A DNA stretch of 62,678 nt, taken from positions 1 to 62,678 of the forward strand of contig JAHIUS010000051.1 of the NCBI GenBank assembly GCA_018816885.1. The letters run 5' to 3'. Shown piece by piece: positions 7,803-15,521 of the stretch. Both the position numbers and the translations under genes were made by a program. This DNA comes from Patescibacteria group bacterium. GTDB taxonomy: Bacteria; Patescibacteriota; Gracilibacteria; UBA1369; UBA12470. Each line of letters starts with the position of its first letter. Positions within the stretch are counted from its first letter, which is position 1. The notes beneath the pieces are model-generated. The model ran no database searches. It was not told the DNA's origin and saw only the letters and a program-made list of their open reading frames with translations.

Positions 7803-9308
7803 CTGAGTGCTTTCATCATCATCCAACCTGTAATACTCGACAGGGGCCTGGTTGAGAACATCTTCTACAGTTGTTCCTTCTTCTTTTTCGAAGAATTGTT
7901 TAGTCATATCCTTGATGCGGCCTTCGCGGTCGCCATCATCTTTTTCTTCCTGAACTTGTTTGCGGAAGTGTGACAGAAGCATATCTTCTCCACCCGGCTG
8001 TGCTGCAGGAACGGGTTCCGGTTTTTGAACTTGGACGTTCGCGAGAGGGTCACTCCTGAGTTCTTGAGCTGTTTTTGGATGATGTTCTTCCGGAGTAGCT
8101 TGGATTTGAGGAGGCACTTCGATCTTTGCGGGTTGCATGTGAGGTTGGTCAATCGCTCCTCCCCCTTCTGATTGATATTCACGGATCTTTTGCAGTACAT
8201 AACCTTCGGCTTCGTGGAAATTCATGTCATATATACGGAATCCTGCGGCTTTCTGGTGGCCGCCGCCGCCGAACAGTTTGGCTATCTCGTTGGCATTGGC
8301 TCCTTTATTCGGAGTTCTTAGGCTTCCGGATACGAGGCCCTGTTTCTTTTCTTTCAAAATCATAACTATCTGCGCTCCCGGTGCGTTTGAAAGCAGTTCA
8401 TCTATAATTCCGGCTGTTTCATCAGGTTTGCTTCCTGTTTCCTGGAAGTCTTCGAGGGTTATTGTTGACCAGACTATGCAGTTTTGTTCGTCATATTTAA
8501 TCTTAGAGAGAACGTGCCCCCAAAGCTTGAGCATTGATAAGCTCTTGGTTTTGTAGATGTATTTAATTATTTCCTGCTGGCGGGCTCCTAAATCAAGAAG
8601 GCTTGCCGATACTGCGAGAGCTCTCGGCGTTGTATTAGCGTGCTGAAAGCTTCCCGTATCTGTAATAATCCCTGCGAGAAGCAATGTCGCGATATCCGGA
8701 TCGAGTATTTGCCGGCCTGTTTTTTGTTCCATTTTTTCCAAAAGAGGTAAAAGCATCTCTGTCGTTGAAGATGCTGTCATATCCACAAGATTAATCCTTC
8801 CGAATTCCGAGTTTGAAGCGTGGTGGTCGATGTTAATAACAGGTATGGAGTAGAACATTTCCGGGTTTTGTTCGTAGACTGTTCCAAGTTGCTGAAGGTC
8901 ACCCGTGTCTACCGTGATGATGAGGTCGTATTTTGAAGGCCCATGGTTTACCGAGACATCTTTTTCCGAAAAGTTCCCGTGTTTCGGAGTGACTATGATA
9001 TTTACTTTGTTTTGCTCGACTTCGTATTTGATCGTGTCGACTTCTGCGTTTTTGCAGTCCAATGTGACGATGAAGTCCTCGGCTCCTCCGAAATCCGCTG
9101 AGATCGTCTCGATTGTAGGCAAAAAACTGAAAGCGTCGGGGATAGGTTCGCTACAGATGACCGTTGCTTCTTTTCCAAGTTTTTTGAGGGCAAGATAAAG
9201 GGCGAGCGAAGATCCAAGCGAGTCCCCATCCGGCGGGGCAGACGGGAGCAAGAGTATGCTGTTACTCTTTTCTATAAGGTTTATGATTTGTTCTTGTGTT
9301 TCTAACAT
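7794..9308 (-). CDS. DHH-family phosphoesterase, NrnA-like (nanoRNase/pAp phosphatase) with a long C-terminal tail
   Basis: The first 340 residues form a DHH-DHHA1 protein of the NrnA/bifunctional oligoribonuclease type. They show PPDGDSLGSSLAL (motif I), a VTVDTGD metal site, DHH in INIDHHASNS, and the DHHA1 GGGGH loop (LFGGGGHQKAAGF). Such enzymes degrade 2-5-mer RNAs and 3',5'-pAp. The protein is 504 residues, about 160 longer than typical. The extra tail is charged and Pro/Gln-rich, ends in an acidic segment, and has no recognised fold. The start is the ATG at 9306-9308; the alternative TTG upstream lies inside the spacer of a strong promoter, so it cannot be used by that transcript. Confidence 0.85.
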   Translation of the reverse strand: MLETQEQIINLIEKSNSILLLPSAPPDGDSLGSSLALYLALKKLGKEATVICSEPIPDAFSFLPTIETISADFGGAEDFIVTLDCKNAEVDTIKYEVEQNKVNIIVTPKHGNFSEKDVSVNHGPSKYDLIITVDTGDLQQLGTVYEQNPEMFYSIPVINIDHHASNSEFGRINLVDMTASSTTEMLLPLLEKMEQKTGRQILDPDIATLLLAGIITDTGSFQHANTTPRALAVSASLLDLGARQQEIIKYIYKTKSLSMLKLWGHVLSKIKYDEQNCIVWSTITLEDFQETGSKPDETAGIIDELLSNAPGAQIVMILKEKKQGLVSGSLRTPNKGANANEIAKLFGGGGHQKAAGFRIYDMNFHEAEGYVLQKIREYQSEGGGAIDQPHMQPAKIEVPPQIQATPEEHHPKTAQELRSDPLANVQVQKPEPVPAAQPGGEDMLLSHFRKQVQEEKDDGDREGRIKDMTKQFFEKEEGTTVEDVLNQAPVEYYRLDDDESTQSE

Positions 9309-9315
9309 TCTGTGA

Positions 9316-9344
9316 ATTATACTAGATTTCAAGGGTTAAGTCAA
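9316..9344 (-). promoter_or_regulatory. Strong sigma70 promoter producing a leaderless NrnA-like mRNA
   Basis: On the minus strand TTGACT (9339-9344), exactly 17 nt of spacer and a perfect TATAAT (9316-9321). Seven nucleotides then separate the -10 box from the ATG at 9308, so transcription should begin at or within a nucleotide or two of the start codon. Confidence 0.8.
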
Positions 9345-9405
9345 TACTGCGACTTGTTCTTTAGCCGTGGAGTTTAACTTAAATTTTTCCTTTTGGCAAG
9401 CCAAA

Positions 9406-10992
9406 TTACGCAACTTTGATATCTTCAATCATGAGCCCGTATCCCGTCTGCGAATAGATATCTTTTATGATCGAGGCTGCCAAAGAGACTTTTTTATCAA
9501 CAAGATCTGCAATGTCGAGCTGACCCGTGTTGAATTTGACGGCTGCGATCATTTTGCTGCCGAAAACTCCTTTTAATCTGATGTGATTCTTTTCCGCACC
9601 GATATTTCGAGCTTCTTTTATCAAGATATCTTCCAGTAGAAATATCGGTTTTTCGTTTTTTTCCCCAAACGGCTTGAGTTTGTTGAGGTTTTTATAAAAT
9701 TTAGGCTGAAGATCCTCAGGATTGATCGAACAATCGATCTTGAGCTGCCGGGGTTTCATGTTGATTTTTGCGCTTGAAATTCTTTTTCTGAAAGCTTCCA
9801 AATTCTCTTTTTTTAAAGTAAAACCCGCTGCTTGAGCATGACCGCCGTACTCTTCCAGCAGATCGCTTGCGGCTTTCAACCCTTCCGTAATATCGAAGTA
9901 TTCCGGAGACCTTGCCGATCCGGTTAGAAGTCCGTTCTTCCGAGTCATAACCAATGAAGGCTTGTAACTTTCTTCTGTTATTCTCCCTGATATCAAACCT
10001 GAAACCCCCTGAGGCCAGTCCCCTTCCAGGAATATTATTTTCTCTTTTTGATCGTACTTAAGATTTTTTATTATATCATTTACCAGGCCTTGTCTTTCCT
10101 TATTAATTTCATCCAATTTTTCGGCAAACCTCTCTCCATTATCGGAAATAAGCAGCTGCAGAGCTATATAAGGATCATAAAGTCTTCCCGCCGCGTTCAA
10201 TCTTGGAGCAATTCTATATCCGACCATTTCGCTCTCCATACCCCTCAGATCCTCTTTTTTTACCTGGGAAATCTTTTTGAGAGCTCTAAGACCGCTCCAT
10301 TTAGTACGAGCCATTTGTCTGAGACCGAGACGCGCTATTGTACGATTTTCACCATAAAGAGGAACTATATCCGCAATCGTACCTATGGCTGCAAGATCGA
10401 GGTATTTATAAGCTTCTTCGCCAAGTAATGCTTCCGCCAGTTTGTAAGCGACTCCCGAACCCGATAGATGCTTAAAAGTGTAGTTTTCCGGGTGAATTAT
10501 TGCGTAAGGTTTTGGCGCTTTTTCCGGAATTGCGTGGTGGTCTGTGATGATTGTGTCGATTCCGGCTTCTTTCAGGATTTTTACCTCTTTTGCAGAAGAG
10601 ATTCCGCAATCTACCGTTATTATCAGTTTGGCTTTTATTTTTATAAACTCTTCTACAAAATTCATATGCAGTCCATAACCGTCAGTCTCCCTGTTCGGCA
10701 GGCGATAAGACACCTCCGCCCCAAGTTCGCGAAAGGCTTGCACCAGAATTGCCGTACCTGTGATCCCGTCCGCATCATAATCTCCAAAAACGATTATCCT
10801 CTCCTTGTTTCGGATCGCTTTTTTGATTCTTTCGGTGGCTTTCTTCATGTCGGGAAAGAGCCATGGGCTGAGCAACTCACTATCTTCGAGATCCTTCGGG
10901 TTGACTCCCCTGTTCCATAGTACCTTCTCGAAAGTTGCGAGATTGGGATCGCTGTTTAATATCTGCCAGTTGTAACCGAATAGAGTTGGCAT
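9406..10992 (-). CDS. recJ: Single-stranded-DNA-specific exonuclease RecJ
   Basis: A 5'-3' single-strand DNA exonuclease used in recombination and mismatch repair. The 528-residue product has the DHH domain (FGDYDADGITGTAI near residue 70, TVDCGIS, IITDHHAIPEK) and the DHHA1 domain with the YGGHAQAAGFTL loop, followed by an OB-like C-terminal domain (about residues 410-528). E. coli RecJ is 577 residues, so this is slightly short. The ATG (10990-10992) directly abuts a five-copy heptanucleotide array that forms its entire 5' region and the 3' end of mazG. It is the second DHH-family protein in this neighbourhood. Confidence 0.93.
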   Translation of the reverse strand: MPTLFGYNWQILNSDPNLATFEKVLWNRGVNPKDLEDSELLSPWLFPDMKKATERIKKAIRNKERIIVFGDYDADGITGTAILVQAFRELGAEVSYRLPNRETDGYGLHMNFVEEFIKIKAKLIITVDCGISSAKEVKILKEAGIDTIITDHHAIPEKAPKPYAIIHPENYTFKHLSGSGVAYKLAEALLGEEAYKYLDLAAIGTIADIVPLYGENRTIARLGLRQMARTKWSGLRALKKISQVKKEDLRGMESEMVGYRIAPRLNAAGRLYDPYIALQLLISDNGERFAEKLDEINKERQGLVNDIIKNLKYDQKEKIIFLEGDWPQGVSGLISGRITEESYKPSLVMTRKNGLLTGSARSPEYFDITEGLKAASDLLEEYGGHAQAAGFTLKKENLEAFRKRISSAKINMKPRQLKIDCSINPEDLQPKFYKNLNKLKPFGEKNEKPIFLLEDILIKEARNIGAEKNHIRLKGVFGSKMIAAVKFNTGQLDIADLVDKKVSLAASIIKDIYSQTGYGLMIEDIKVA

Positions 10993-11026
10993 ATGGCTTA
11001 TGGCTTATGGCTTATGGCTTATGGCT
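10992..11026 (+). repeat. Heptanucleotide tandem array TATGGCT x5
   Basis: Five uninterrupted copies of a 7-mer between recJ and mazG. The array begins at the first base of the recJ start codon (minus strand) and encodes the last residues of MazG, so copy-number change would alter both the recJ upstream region and the MazG C-terminus. Confidence 0.95.
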
Positions 11027-11391
11027 TCTTTTTTCTTGTTTTTTTGCCACTGAGCTAGGGCTTCTTCCGGTGTTTTTGCTTTGTCTTTTCCAAAAACCCA
11101 TGAGTGACGGCGAATTAATTTCTTGGTTATATCGTCCATAACATCTTTCATGTCAAAAAGACCGCGCTCGGAAGCGACTTGGCTAATCATTACTATCTGA
11201 AAAAGCAAATCCCCAAGTTCTTCTTTTAGGTTAGAATAGTCTCCGTTCTTTATAGCTTCACTTACTTCTTGCGACTCCTCTTCGATCCCTTCCAAAAGAG
11301 ATTCGATCGTTTGGGCACGATCCCAAGGACAGCCCGTTTCTGAGCGGAGTTTTTTGGCGATTTCTATGAGTTTTTTGAAAGATTTTTTCAT
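11005..11391 (-). CDS. mazG: MazG-family nucleoside triphosphate pyrophosphohydrolase
   Basis: A 128-residue single-domain MazG protein; the family hydrolyses (d)NTPs to NMP and pyrophosphate, removing damaged or surplus nucleotides. Seen: KLRSETGCPWDRAQT near the N-terminus, the metal-binding EEESQEVSEA helix and the ELGDLLFQ helix, i.e. the EEXXE...EXXD pattern. E. coli MazG has two such domains (263 residues); this is the one-domain form. Its last residues (AISHKP) and stop are encoded by the heptanucleotide array shared with the recJ 5' flank, so the native C-terminus has probably been replaced by repeat-encoded sequence. Confidence 0.88.
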   Translation of the reverse strand: MKKSFKKLIEIAKKLRSETGCPWDRAQTIESLLEGIEEESQEVSEAIKNGDYSNLKEELGDLLFQIVMISQVASERGLFDMKDVMDDITKKLIRRHSWVFGKDKAKTPEEALAQWQKNKKKEAISHKP

Positions 11392-11395
11392 TTTG

Positions 11396-11470
11396 TTAGT
11401 AAGGAGTAATGAGTACCCGGTACCAAGTAGTATGTGTTTCTGCTACGCAGAAACGGTTTTATTGATAGTT
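11396..11470. repeat. Dispersed composite repeat, copy 1 (degenerate heptads plus hairpin)
   Basis: Between mazG and miaA. A run of loose 7-mers beginning AGT or GGT (AGTAAGG, AGTAATG, AGTACCC, GGTACCA) is followed by a perfect hairpin, GTTTCTGC/GCAGAAAC with loop TAC (11436-11454), then CGG-TTTT and the shared tail TTGATAG (11462-11468). Related copies lie at about 20974-21045 and 47580-47648. Confidence 0.75.
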
Positions 11471-11482
11471 TTTTGCGAGGTA

Positions 11483-12412
11483 TTAGGAACGTTTCACTTC
11501 CTCTGCCTCGCGGGGAGAGATCCAATATATAGTATCGTCGCGGCCAAACCAAGTTATTTGGCGCTTGGCGTAATTACGGGTGGCTTGTTTCAGGTCTTCG
11601 AGACATTCTTCGAGGGGTTTTTCTCCGTCCAGGTACGGGAAGAACTCTTTGTAACCGAGTCCGGACATTGCGGGTAGATTTCTTGAATACCCCTGATCTA
11701 AGAGTGTTTTTATTTCGTTCAGGATTCCCCTATCGATTTGCTCGTCTACTCTTGAATTTATTCTTTCGTAAAGCTCTTCTCGAGGCCAGTTTATTCCGAT
11801 TTTGAAGATTTCGTATTTTGATTCTCCTTTTGAGTTGGATTTTGTTTGTTTGGTTTTCAGGTTGATTTCGAGAGCTCTTATCAGGTATCTGTGGTTGTTC
11901 GGGTGTATTTTTGAGGCTGAAAGCGGATCAAGTTCGGAGAGCATTTTGTGCATATGTTCTGCACCCTGTTTTTCCAGTTCTTTTTCAAGTTCAGCTCGGA
12001 GAGAAGTATCCGGGGGGGCGTTATTTAACTGATAGTTTTCCGCAATCGCGTTTATATAAAGACCTGTTCCGCCAACCAGAAACGGGATTTTGCCTTTATT
12101 GAGAATTTCCTTGATAGAGTAAGTTGATTCCCTCTGAAAATCGGCCATTGTGAAGGTTTGATCGGGGCTCTTGATGTCGATCATGTAGTGCTTGATGCCT
12201 TGCGCGTCTTTGGCTGAAATTTTATCCGTGCCAACATCCATCCCCCTGTAAATCTGCCTTGAATCCGCCGAAATTATCTCGCCGTTGAACTTTTGCGCCA
12301 AAGCGATGCTGAGGCCGGTTTTACCTGAAGCTGTAGGGCCTAATACTATAATAAGAGGAGGCTTTTTTGCCTCTTTGAGGAAGGTTTTTAGGTTTTGAAG
12401 AAGGGATTGCAT
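11483..12412 (-). CDS. miaA: tRNA dimethylallyltransferase MiaA
   Basis: Transfers a dimethylallyl group to N6 of A37 in tRNAs reading UNN codons. The 309-residue product has the P-loop LGPTASGKTGLSIALA near residue 19, the EIISADSRQIYRGMDVGTDK substrate segment, FLVGGTGLYINA, and late AMSGLGYKEFF and ATRNYAKRQITWF segments, all standard for MiaA; length is normal. It complements tsaD (t6A37) elsewhere in the window. Its ATG is divergent from the 12476 gene; no Shine-Dalgarno sequence is visible. Confidence 0.95.
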   Translation of the reverse strand: MQSLLQNLKTFLKEAKKPPLIIVLGPTASGKTGLSIALAQKFNGEIISADSRQIYRGMDVGTDKISAKDAQGIKHYMIDIKSPDQTFTMADFQRESTYSIKEILNKGKIPFLVGGTGLYINAIAENYQLNNAPPDTSLRAELEKELEKQGAEHMHKMLSELDPLSASKIHPNNHRYLIRALEINLKTKQTKSNSKGESKYEIFKIGINWPREELYERINSRVDEQIDRGILNEIKTLLDQGYSRNLPAMSGLGYKEFFPYLDGEKPLEECLEDLKQATRNYAKRQITWFGRDDTIYWISPREAEEVKRS

Positions 12413-12418
12413 GAGGGG

Positions 12419-12447
12419 TTGACTCGTTAGGCCATTTCTGCTATAGT
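12419..12447 (+). promoter_or_regulatory. Sigma70 promoter of the coiled-coil/beta-solenoid gene
   Basis: TTGACT (12419-12424), 17-nt spacer and TATAGT (12442-12447). The expected start lies near 12454, leaving about 20 nt of AT-rich leader with no Shine-Dalgarno motif before the ATG at 12476. Confidence 0.75.
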
Positions 12448-12475
12448 TTCCTTGTATTACTTAATTTTAATTCTT

Positions 12476-13555
12476 ATGCCAACTATTAATCGTCCTAAGG
12501 AAAATTCTGATTCTTTTGAGTCCAGAATACTCCAAAACCGCACAAGACTTCAAGAAATTGCTGAAATAGACGTTTCTGATTTTTATAAAGGTCAATGTGA
12601 GAATTTAATGAAAGAACTTAATGAGATGATCCAAGGACTTGAATCACCACCTGATGATTTAGTGGCTCAAGCTAAAGAATTAACAGAACAATTATATGCT
12701 CGACAAGGACGAATTGCAGTTCAATTAAGGCAAGTACTTGGTAGTCTTCCTTACCCTGTTGAACAATTACCTGAAAAATTAAAGGCTTTTGAATCAATTT
12801 CGAAAACTTACAGGGTATCTAGGGTTGATATATTTACTGACCTAACAGAGTGTTTGCAAAGAATTCAATCAATGGAAAAGTTGCGTAATTCTTATGATAG
12901 AATTTTGAATGGGGAACAACATAACGTGGGGGCTATTCTTTCTGATCATAATGGATTATTTAGAGCAATTTACCTTGAATTTTTTGCGTTTTACAGGGAG
13001 GAAGGACCTTTAGACGAAAAATATTTTCGAGCGTTTGTTAATACTTTAAAAAAACATGTTCAATCTTTAATAGATGCACTTGGCGAAAGATCAGAGGAAC
13101 TTCAAGAGAGGACAGATGTAAATAGAGAACTTAGGAAGATGGCTGTAGCTGCTGAAGCTGCGGTTGGCGAAGAGATTATTCATCTTGAAGATAAGACCCT
13201 TGAAGTCCCTGATGGAGGTAGAATAGTTTTAGGAAGTATTTACAACTCCGGGGTTTCAATTGGCGAGAATGCTGAATTGACAGTTAATAGTTCTGTCCTT
13301 AACTCAGATATAAATATTGGTAATGGCGATACAGTTAACATACATGATGCTGTTGTATCTTGTGTTTTAAATGTAGGCGCAAATGCAGAATTAGTGATTG
13401 ATCGGTATGCTGAAAATTGTAGCTTTGTTGTTGGTCCAAACAGTAAACTTGAGTTAAAAGGAGTTATTTCTAGATGTAAGATAGAATTAGATTCTGGTGC
13501 TGAATTTATTTATGATGAAGACCAAGTTAGAGATTGCGAAATCGTGAGGGTTTGA
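12476..13555 (+). CDS. Coiled-coil protein with C-terminal bactofilin-like beta-solenoid
   Basis: Unknown 359-residue protein without signal peptide or membrane segment. Residues 1-230 are helical and charged, likely coiled coil (repeated LQEIAE, LQERTDVNRELRK). From about residue 240 there is a regular alternation of short beta-type strands with Asn/Gly turns (VSIGENAELTV, INIGNGDTVNI, LNVGANAELVI, FVVGPNSKLEL), the look of a right-handed beta-solenoid as in bactofilins or pentapeptide/hexapeptide-type stacks. A polymerising or scaffolding role is inferred from that shape only. Codon use is more AT-rich (many CAA, AAT, TTA) than its neighbours, as if acquired or fast-evolving. The start is the ATG at 12476; the TTG upstream precedes the expected transcript start. 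Confidence 0.6.
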   Translation: MPTINRPKENSDSFESRILQNRTRLQEIAEIDVSDFYKGQCENLMKELNEMIQGLESPPDDLVAQAKELTEQLYARQGRIAVQLRQVLGSLPYPVEQLPEKLKAFESISKTYRVSRVDIFTDLTECLQRIQSMEKLRNSYDRILNGEQHNVGAILSDHNGLFRAIYLEFFAFYREEGPLDEKYFRAFVNTLKKHVQSLIDALGERSEELQERTDVNRELRKMAVAAEAAVGEEIIHLEDKTLEVPDGGRIVLGSIYNSGVSIGENAELTVNSSVLNSDINIGNGDTVNIHDAVVSCVLNVGANAELVIDRYAENCSFVVGPNSKLELKGVISRCKIELDSGAEFIYDEDQVRDCEIVRV

Positions 13556-13562
13556 TTTTTTC

Positions 13563-13591
13563 TTGACTTTTGCAGGGTGTATCCGTAGACT
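13563..13591 (+). promoter_or_regulatory. Promoter of the rplJ-rplL operon
   Basis: TTGACT (13563-13568), 17-nt spacer, TAGACT (13586-13591), placed immediately upstream of the L10 leader; expected transcript start about 13598. Confidence 0.75.
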
Positions 13592-13597
13592 TTTTTT

Positions 13598-13697
13598 TGT
13601 CGCAGACAGTGGGCAGGCAAAATAAGACCCACCGAGACAGAAACCGAGCGCTTCCGCGCTCTCGTCTCAACTGTCTGCAACCGTTGAGATTTTTTTT
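13598..13697 (+). ncRNA. Ribosomal protein L10 leader (autoregulatory attenuator)
   Basis: The leader folds into a closed junction: outer stem GCAGACAGT (13602-13610) with ACTGTCTGC (13670-13678), one arm GTGGG/CCCAC (13609-13613 with 13628-13632), and a long second arm made of GAGAC/GTCTC (13634-13638, 13664-13668) capped by GAGCGC/GCGCTC. This matches the known L10 leader, in which the L10(L12)4 complex binds its own mRNA. The outer 3' strand shares bases with the downstream terminator stem, so the two folds exclude one another: classic transcription attenuation of rplJ-rplL. Confidence 0.85.
13665..13697 (+). terminator. Attenuator terminator in the L10 leader
   Basis: TCTCAAC (13665-13671) pairs with GTTGAGA (13683-13689), followed by eight T residues (13690-13697). 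The 5' arm overlaps the 3' strands of both the outer stem and the second arm of the L10-binding fold. Confidence 0.85.
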
Positions 13698-13724
13698 GTT
13701 TTTAGATCATAGATCAAAAATCAA

Positions 13725-13740
13725 AGACTCAAGATCATAG
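13725..13740 (-). repeat. Single inverted copy of the 14-mer repeat found at 43616-43748
   Basis: Sixteen bases here (AGACTCAAGATCATAG) are the exact reverse complement of the long 14-mer array near uvrA. It lies between the L10 attenuator and rplJ in a stretch rich in degenerate GATCATAGA-type words and has no clear regulatory sense. Confidence 0.7.
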
Positions 13741-13788
13741 AGGTAGAATCCTTTCCTCACAACTATCAACTTATAACTTACAACTATC

Positions 13789-14316
13789 ATGGCAATAACA
13801 AGAAAAAAGAAAGAAGGTATCCTCGCAGACTTAAAAGATAAGTTTAAGGATGCCAAGTCTATCGTTTTTTCCGATTACAGAGGGCTTTCGGTACAAGACA
13901 TGGAGGATTTAAGGCGTACTCTTCGAGAAAAAAATGTTTCCTACAAGGTAGCGAAGAAGACTCTTGTCAGACTTGCCGCTGCTGATGCCGGTTATAAGGA
14001 GATCCCTACCGAATCTATGGAGGGGCCTGTCGGAGTGGCTTTTTCTTATGAAGATGAGGTTGCCGCCGCTAAAACTCTCGGTGATCTTGGGAAAAAGTTT
14101 GAGGGCCTTAAGCTTCTGGGCGGACTTATGGATGGCGATGTTTTGAGTATTGAAAAGGTCCAAGCTCTATCGGAAATGCCTTCGAAAGAGGAACTTCTTT
14201 CGAGACTTATCGGATCGCTCCAATCTCCGGCTTCCGGTTTGGCCAATGTTCTTTCCGGCAGTGTACGCAACCTTGTTTATGTACTTGAAGCACATAGACA
14301 AAAGCTTTCCGAGTAA
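13789..14316 (+). CDS. rplJ: Large ribosomal subunit protein uL10
   Basis: Base of the ribosomal stalk; binds 23S rRNA and carries L7/L12 dimers. The 175-residue product is of normal length and has the expected N-terminal segment (KKEGILADLKDKFKDAKSI, FSDYRGLSVQDMEDLRR), the AKKTLVRLA rRNA-binding region, GPVGVAFS, and a C-terminal helix for L12 binding. It leads the rplJ-rplL operon and is presumably the repressor acting on the attenuator upstream. No Shine-Dalgarno motif precedes the ATG. Confidence 0.95.
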   Translation: MAITRKKKEGILADLKDKFKDAKSIVFSDYRGLSVQDMEDLRRTLREKNVSYKVAKKTLVRLAAADAGYKEIPTESMEGPVGVAFSYEDEVAAAKTLGDLGKKFEGLKLLGGLMDGDVLSIEKVQALSEMPSKEELLSRLIGSLQSPASGLANVLSGSVRNLVYVLEAHRQKLSE

Positions 14317-14354
14317 TAATTTTTTTTACATATAAATTTTAACCCAAAAATATC

Positions 14355-14870
14355 ATGACAGATGATAAAACAACTGATGACGCTGCTGTAGAGCAAACAG
14401 AGGAAGCTCCAGTGGAAGAGGTAAAGGAGGAAGCTCCAAAAGAGGAGCCAAAAAAAGAAGAGCCCAAGGAGGAAAAAAAGAAAGCTGATGTCGCACTCTC
14501 CAAGGACGCTCAAAAGGTCCTCGACATGGTCAAAAAGATGTCTCTTATGGAGGTTGCCGACCTTGTAAAAGCTATGGAAGATGAGTTCGGCGTTAGCGCC
14601 GCTGCTCCTATGGCCATGGCTGCTGCTCCTGCTGCAGGTGGGGAGGTCGCTGAAGAAAAAGATTCTTACGATGTTGAGCTTACATCTGCCGGATCTCAAA
14701 AGATCGCGGCTATCAAAGCTGTAAAAGAGCTTTCAGGCCTAGGGCTGAAGGAGGCCAAAGACATTGTTGACGCTGCTCCAAAAGTATTCATGGAAGGTGT
14801 CAAGACAGCTGATGCTGAAGAAGCCAAGAAGAAGATTGAAGCGGCAGGTGCTACTTGTACTTTGAAATAG
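14355..14870 (+). CDS. rplL: Large ribosomal subunit protein bL12 (L7/L12) with N-terminal Lys/Glu extension
   Basis: Stalk protein that recruits translation GTPases. Residues from about 48 onward are a normal L7/L12: dimerisation helices ([20 protein letters not shown]), Ala/Pro hinge, and the C-terminal domain with [20 protein letters not shown] and a Lys-rich end. At 171 residues it is about 45 longer than usual. The excess is a low-complexity N-terminal extension of Glu, Lys, Pro and Ala ([20 protein letters not shown]). No in-frame Met occurs between the first residue and the dimerisation helix, so the extension is genuinely part of the frame. Where the added tail sits relative to uL10 binding is unknown. 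Confidence 0.93.
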   Translation: MTDDKTTDDAAVEQTEEAPVEEVKEEAPKEEPKKEEPKEEKKKADVALSKDAQKVLDMVKKMSLMEVADLVKAMEDEFGVSAAAPMAMAAAPAAGGEVAEEKDSYDVELTSAGSQKIAAIKAVKELSGLGLKEAKDIVDAAPKVFMEGVKTADAEEAKKKIEAAGATCTLK

Positions 14871-14874
14871 ATAG

Positions 14875-14916
14875 TAGACTCTAGACTCTAGACTCTAGAC
14901 TCTAGACCTTAGACTC
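14875..14916. repeat. Heptanucleotide tandem array TAGACTC x6
   Basis: Six 7-mers in register (the fifth is TAGACCT) directly after the rplL stop. TAGACTC is the reverse complement of GAGTCTA, the first half of the 14-mer unit at 43616-43748. Confidence 0.95.
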
Positions 14917-14928
14917 TAAAAATTGTAG

Positions 14929-14958
14929 AGCAGTCCCCTAGTGGGGCTGCTTTTTTTT
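14929..14958 (+). terminator. Rho-independent terminator of rplJ-rplL
   Basis: GCAG-CCCC pairs with GGGG-CTGC (one bulged T, loop TAGT), followed by eight Ts (14951-14958). Confidence 0.9.
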
Positions 14959-14985
14959 GACAGATCAAGATTCTCCTGCTATCCT
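14957..14985 (+). promoter_or_regulatory. Promoter of the winged-helix/HAD gene pair, fused to the terminator T-tract
   Basis: Consensus TTGACA (14957-14962) begins inside the last two Ts of the preceding terminator; a 17-nt spacer and TATCCT (14980-14985) follow. Expected start near 14992; the leader to the ATG at 15016 has no Shine-Dalgarno motif. Confidence 0.75.
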
Positions 14986-15015
14986 CCTCGCCCTCTAAAT
15001 CATAATCAGAAACTT

Positions 15016-15519
15016 ATGACGCTAAAAAAACAACCAGAGTCAAATGCAGATTTTTCTCCGCGTATAATAGCTTTGCTAATTGCCGAACAAACACTAATGG
15101 CAGAAGGCATTGTCACCAGTGTCGTACGTTATAAGATTAAAAATAGAATAGCAGAATTACTGGAAACCAATCGTGATGAAGCAGAAAAGATGGTTTTGGA
15201 ATATTTATCACGGTTTCATGCCGAAGTATCAGAAGCTGCAAATCAAAAATCAATAAAAATACCTGAGCTGCCATTTGAATTAAGCAAATCACTTTGTATA
15301 AATGAAGCCATATTAGTCGGAACCTTGTTAAATAAGCATGGCTACATAATTTCCTCAGAATCTCTCATGAAAGTTATATGGGACGAGGAAATATGCGACG
15401 CAGTAGCTCCATCAAAATTAAGAGTACTGGTTTTCAACACAAATAAAAAAATTCAAGGTTGGGGTAAAATTTCAGCAAAACAAGGACGTGGATACTGGCT
15501 AGAAATCTTAGACAAATAA
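15016..15519 (+). CDS. Winged-helix (OmpR/PhoB C-terminal type) DNA-binding protein without receiver domain
   Basis: A 167-residue cytoplasmic protein. The C-terminal 75 residues look like the PhoB/OmpR effector domain: LNKHGYIISSESLMKVIW (recognition-helix region), KLRVLVFNTNKKI, then the wing hairpin ISAKQGRGYWLEI. The N-terminal half is helical and lacks the Asp phospho-acceptor pattern of a receiver domain, so it is not a classical response regulator. The ATG at 15016 follows a consensus promoter. It is 2 nt upstream of a HAD hydrolase gene, so the two are one operon. Targets unknown. Base composition is more AT-rich than the flanking ribosomal genes. Confidence 0.7.
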   Translation: MTLKKQPESNADFSPRIIALLIAEQTLMAEGIVTSVVRYKIKNRIAELLETNRDEAEKMVLEYLSRFHAEVSEAANQKSIKIPELPFELSKSLCINEAILVGTLLNKHGYIISSESLMKVIWDEEICDAVAPSKLRVLVFNTNKKIQGWGKISAKQGRGYWLEILDK

Positions 15520-15521
15520 TT

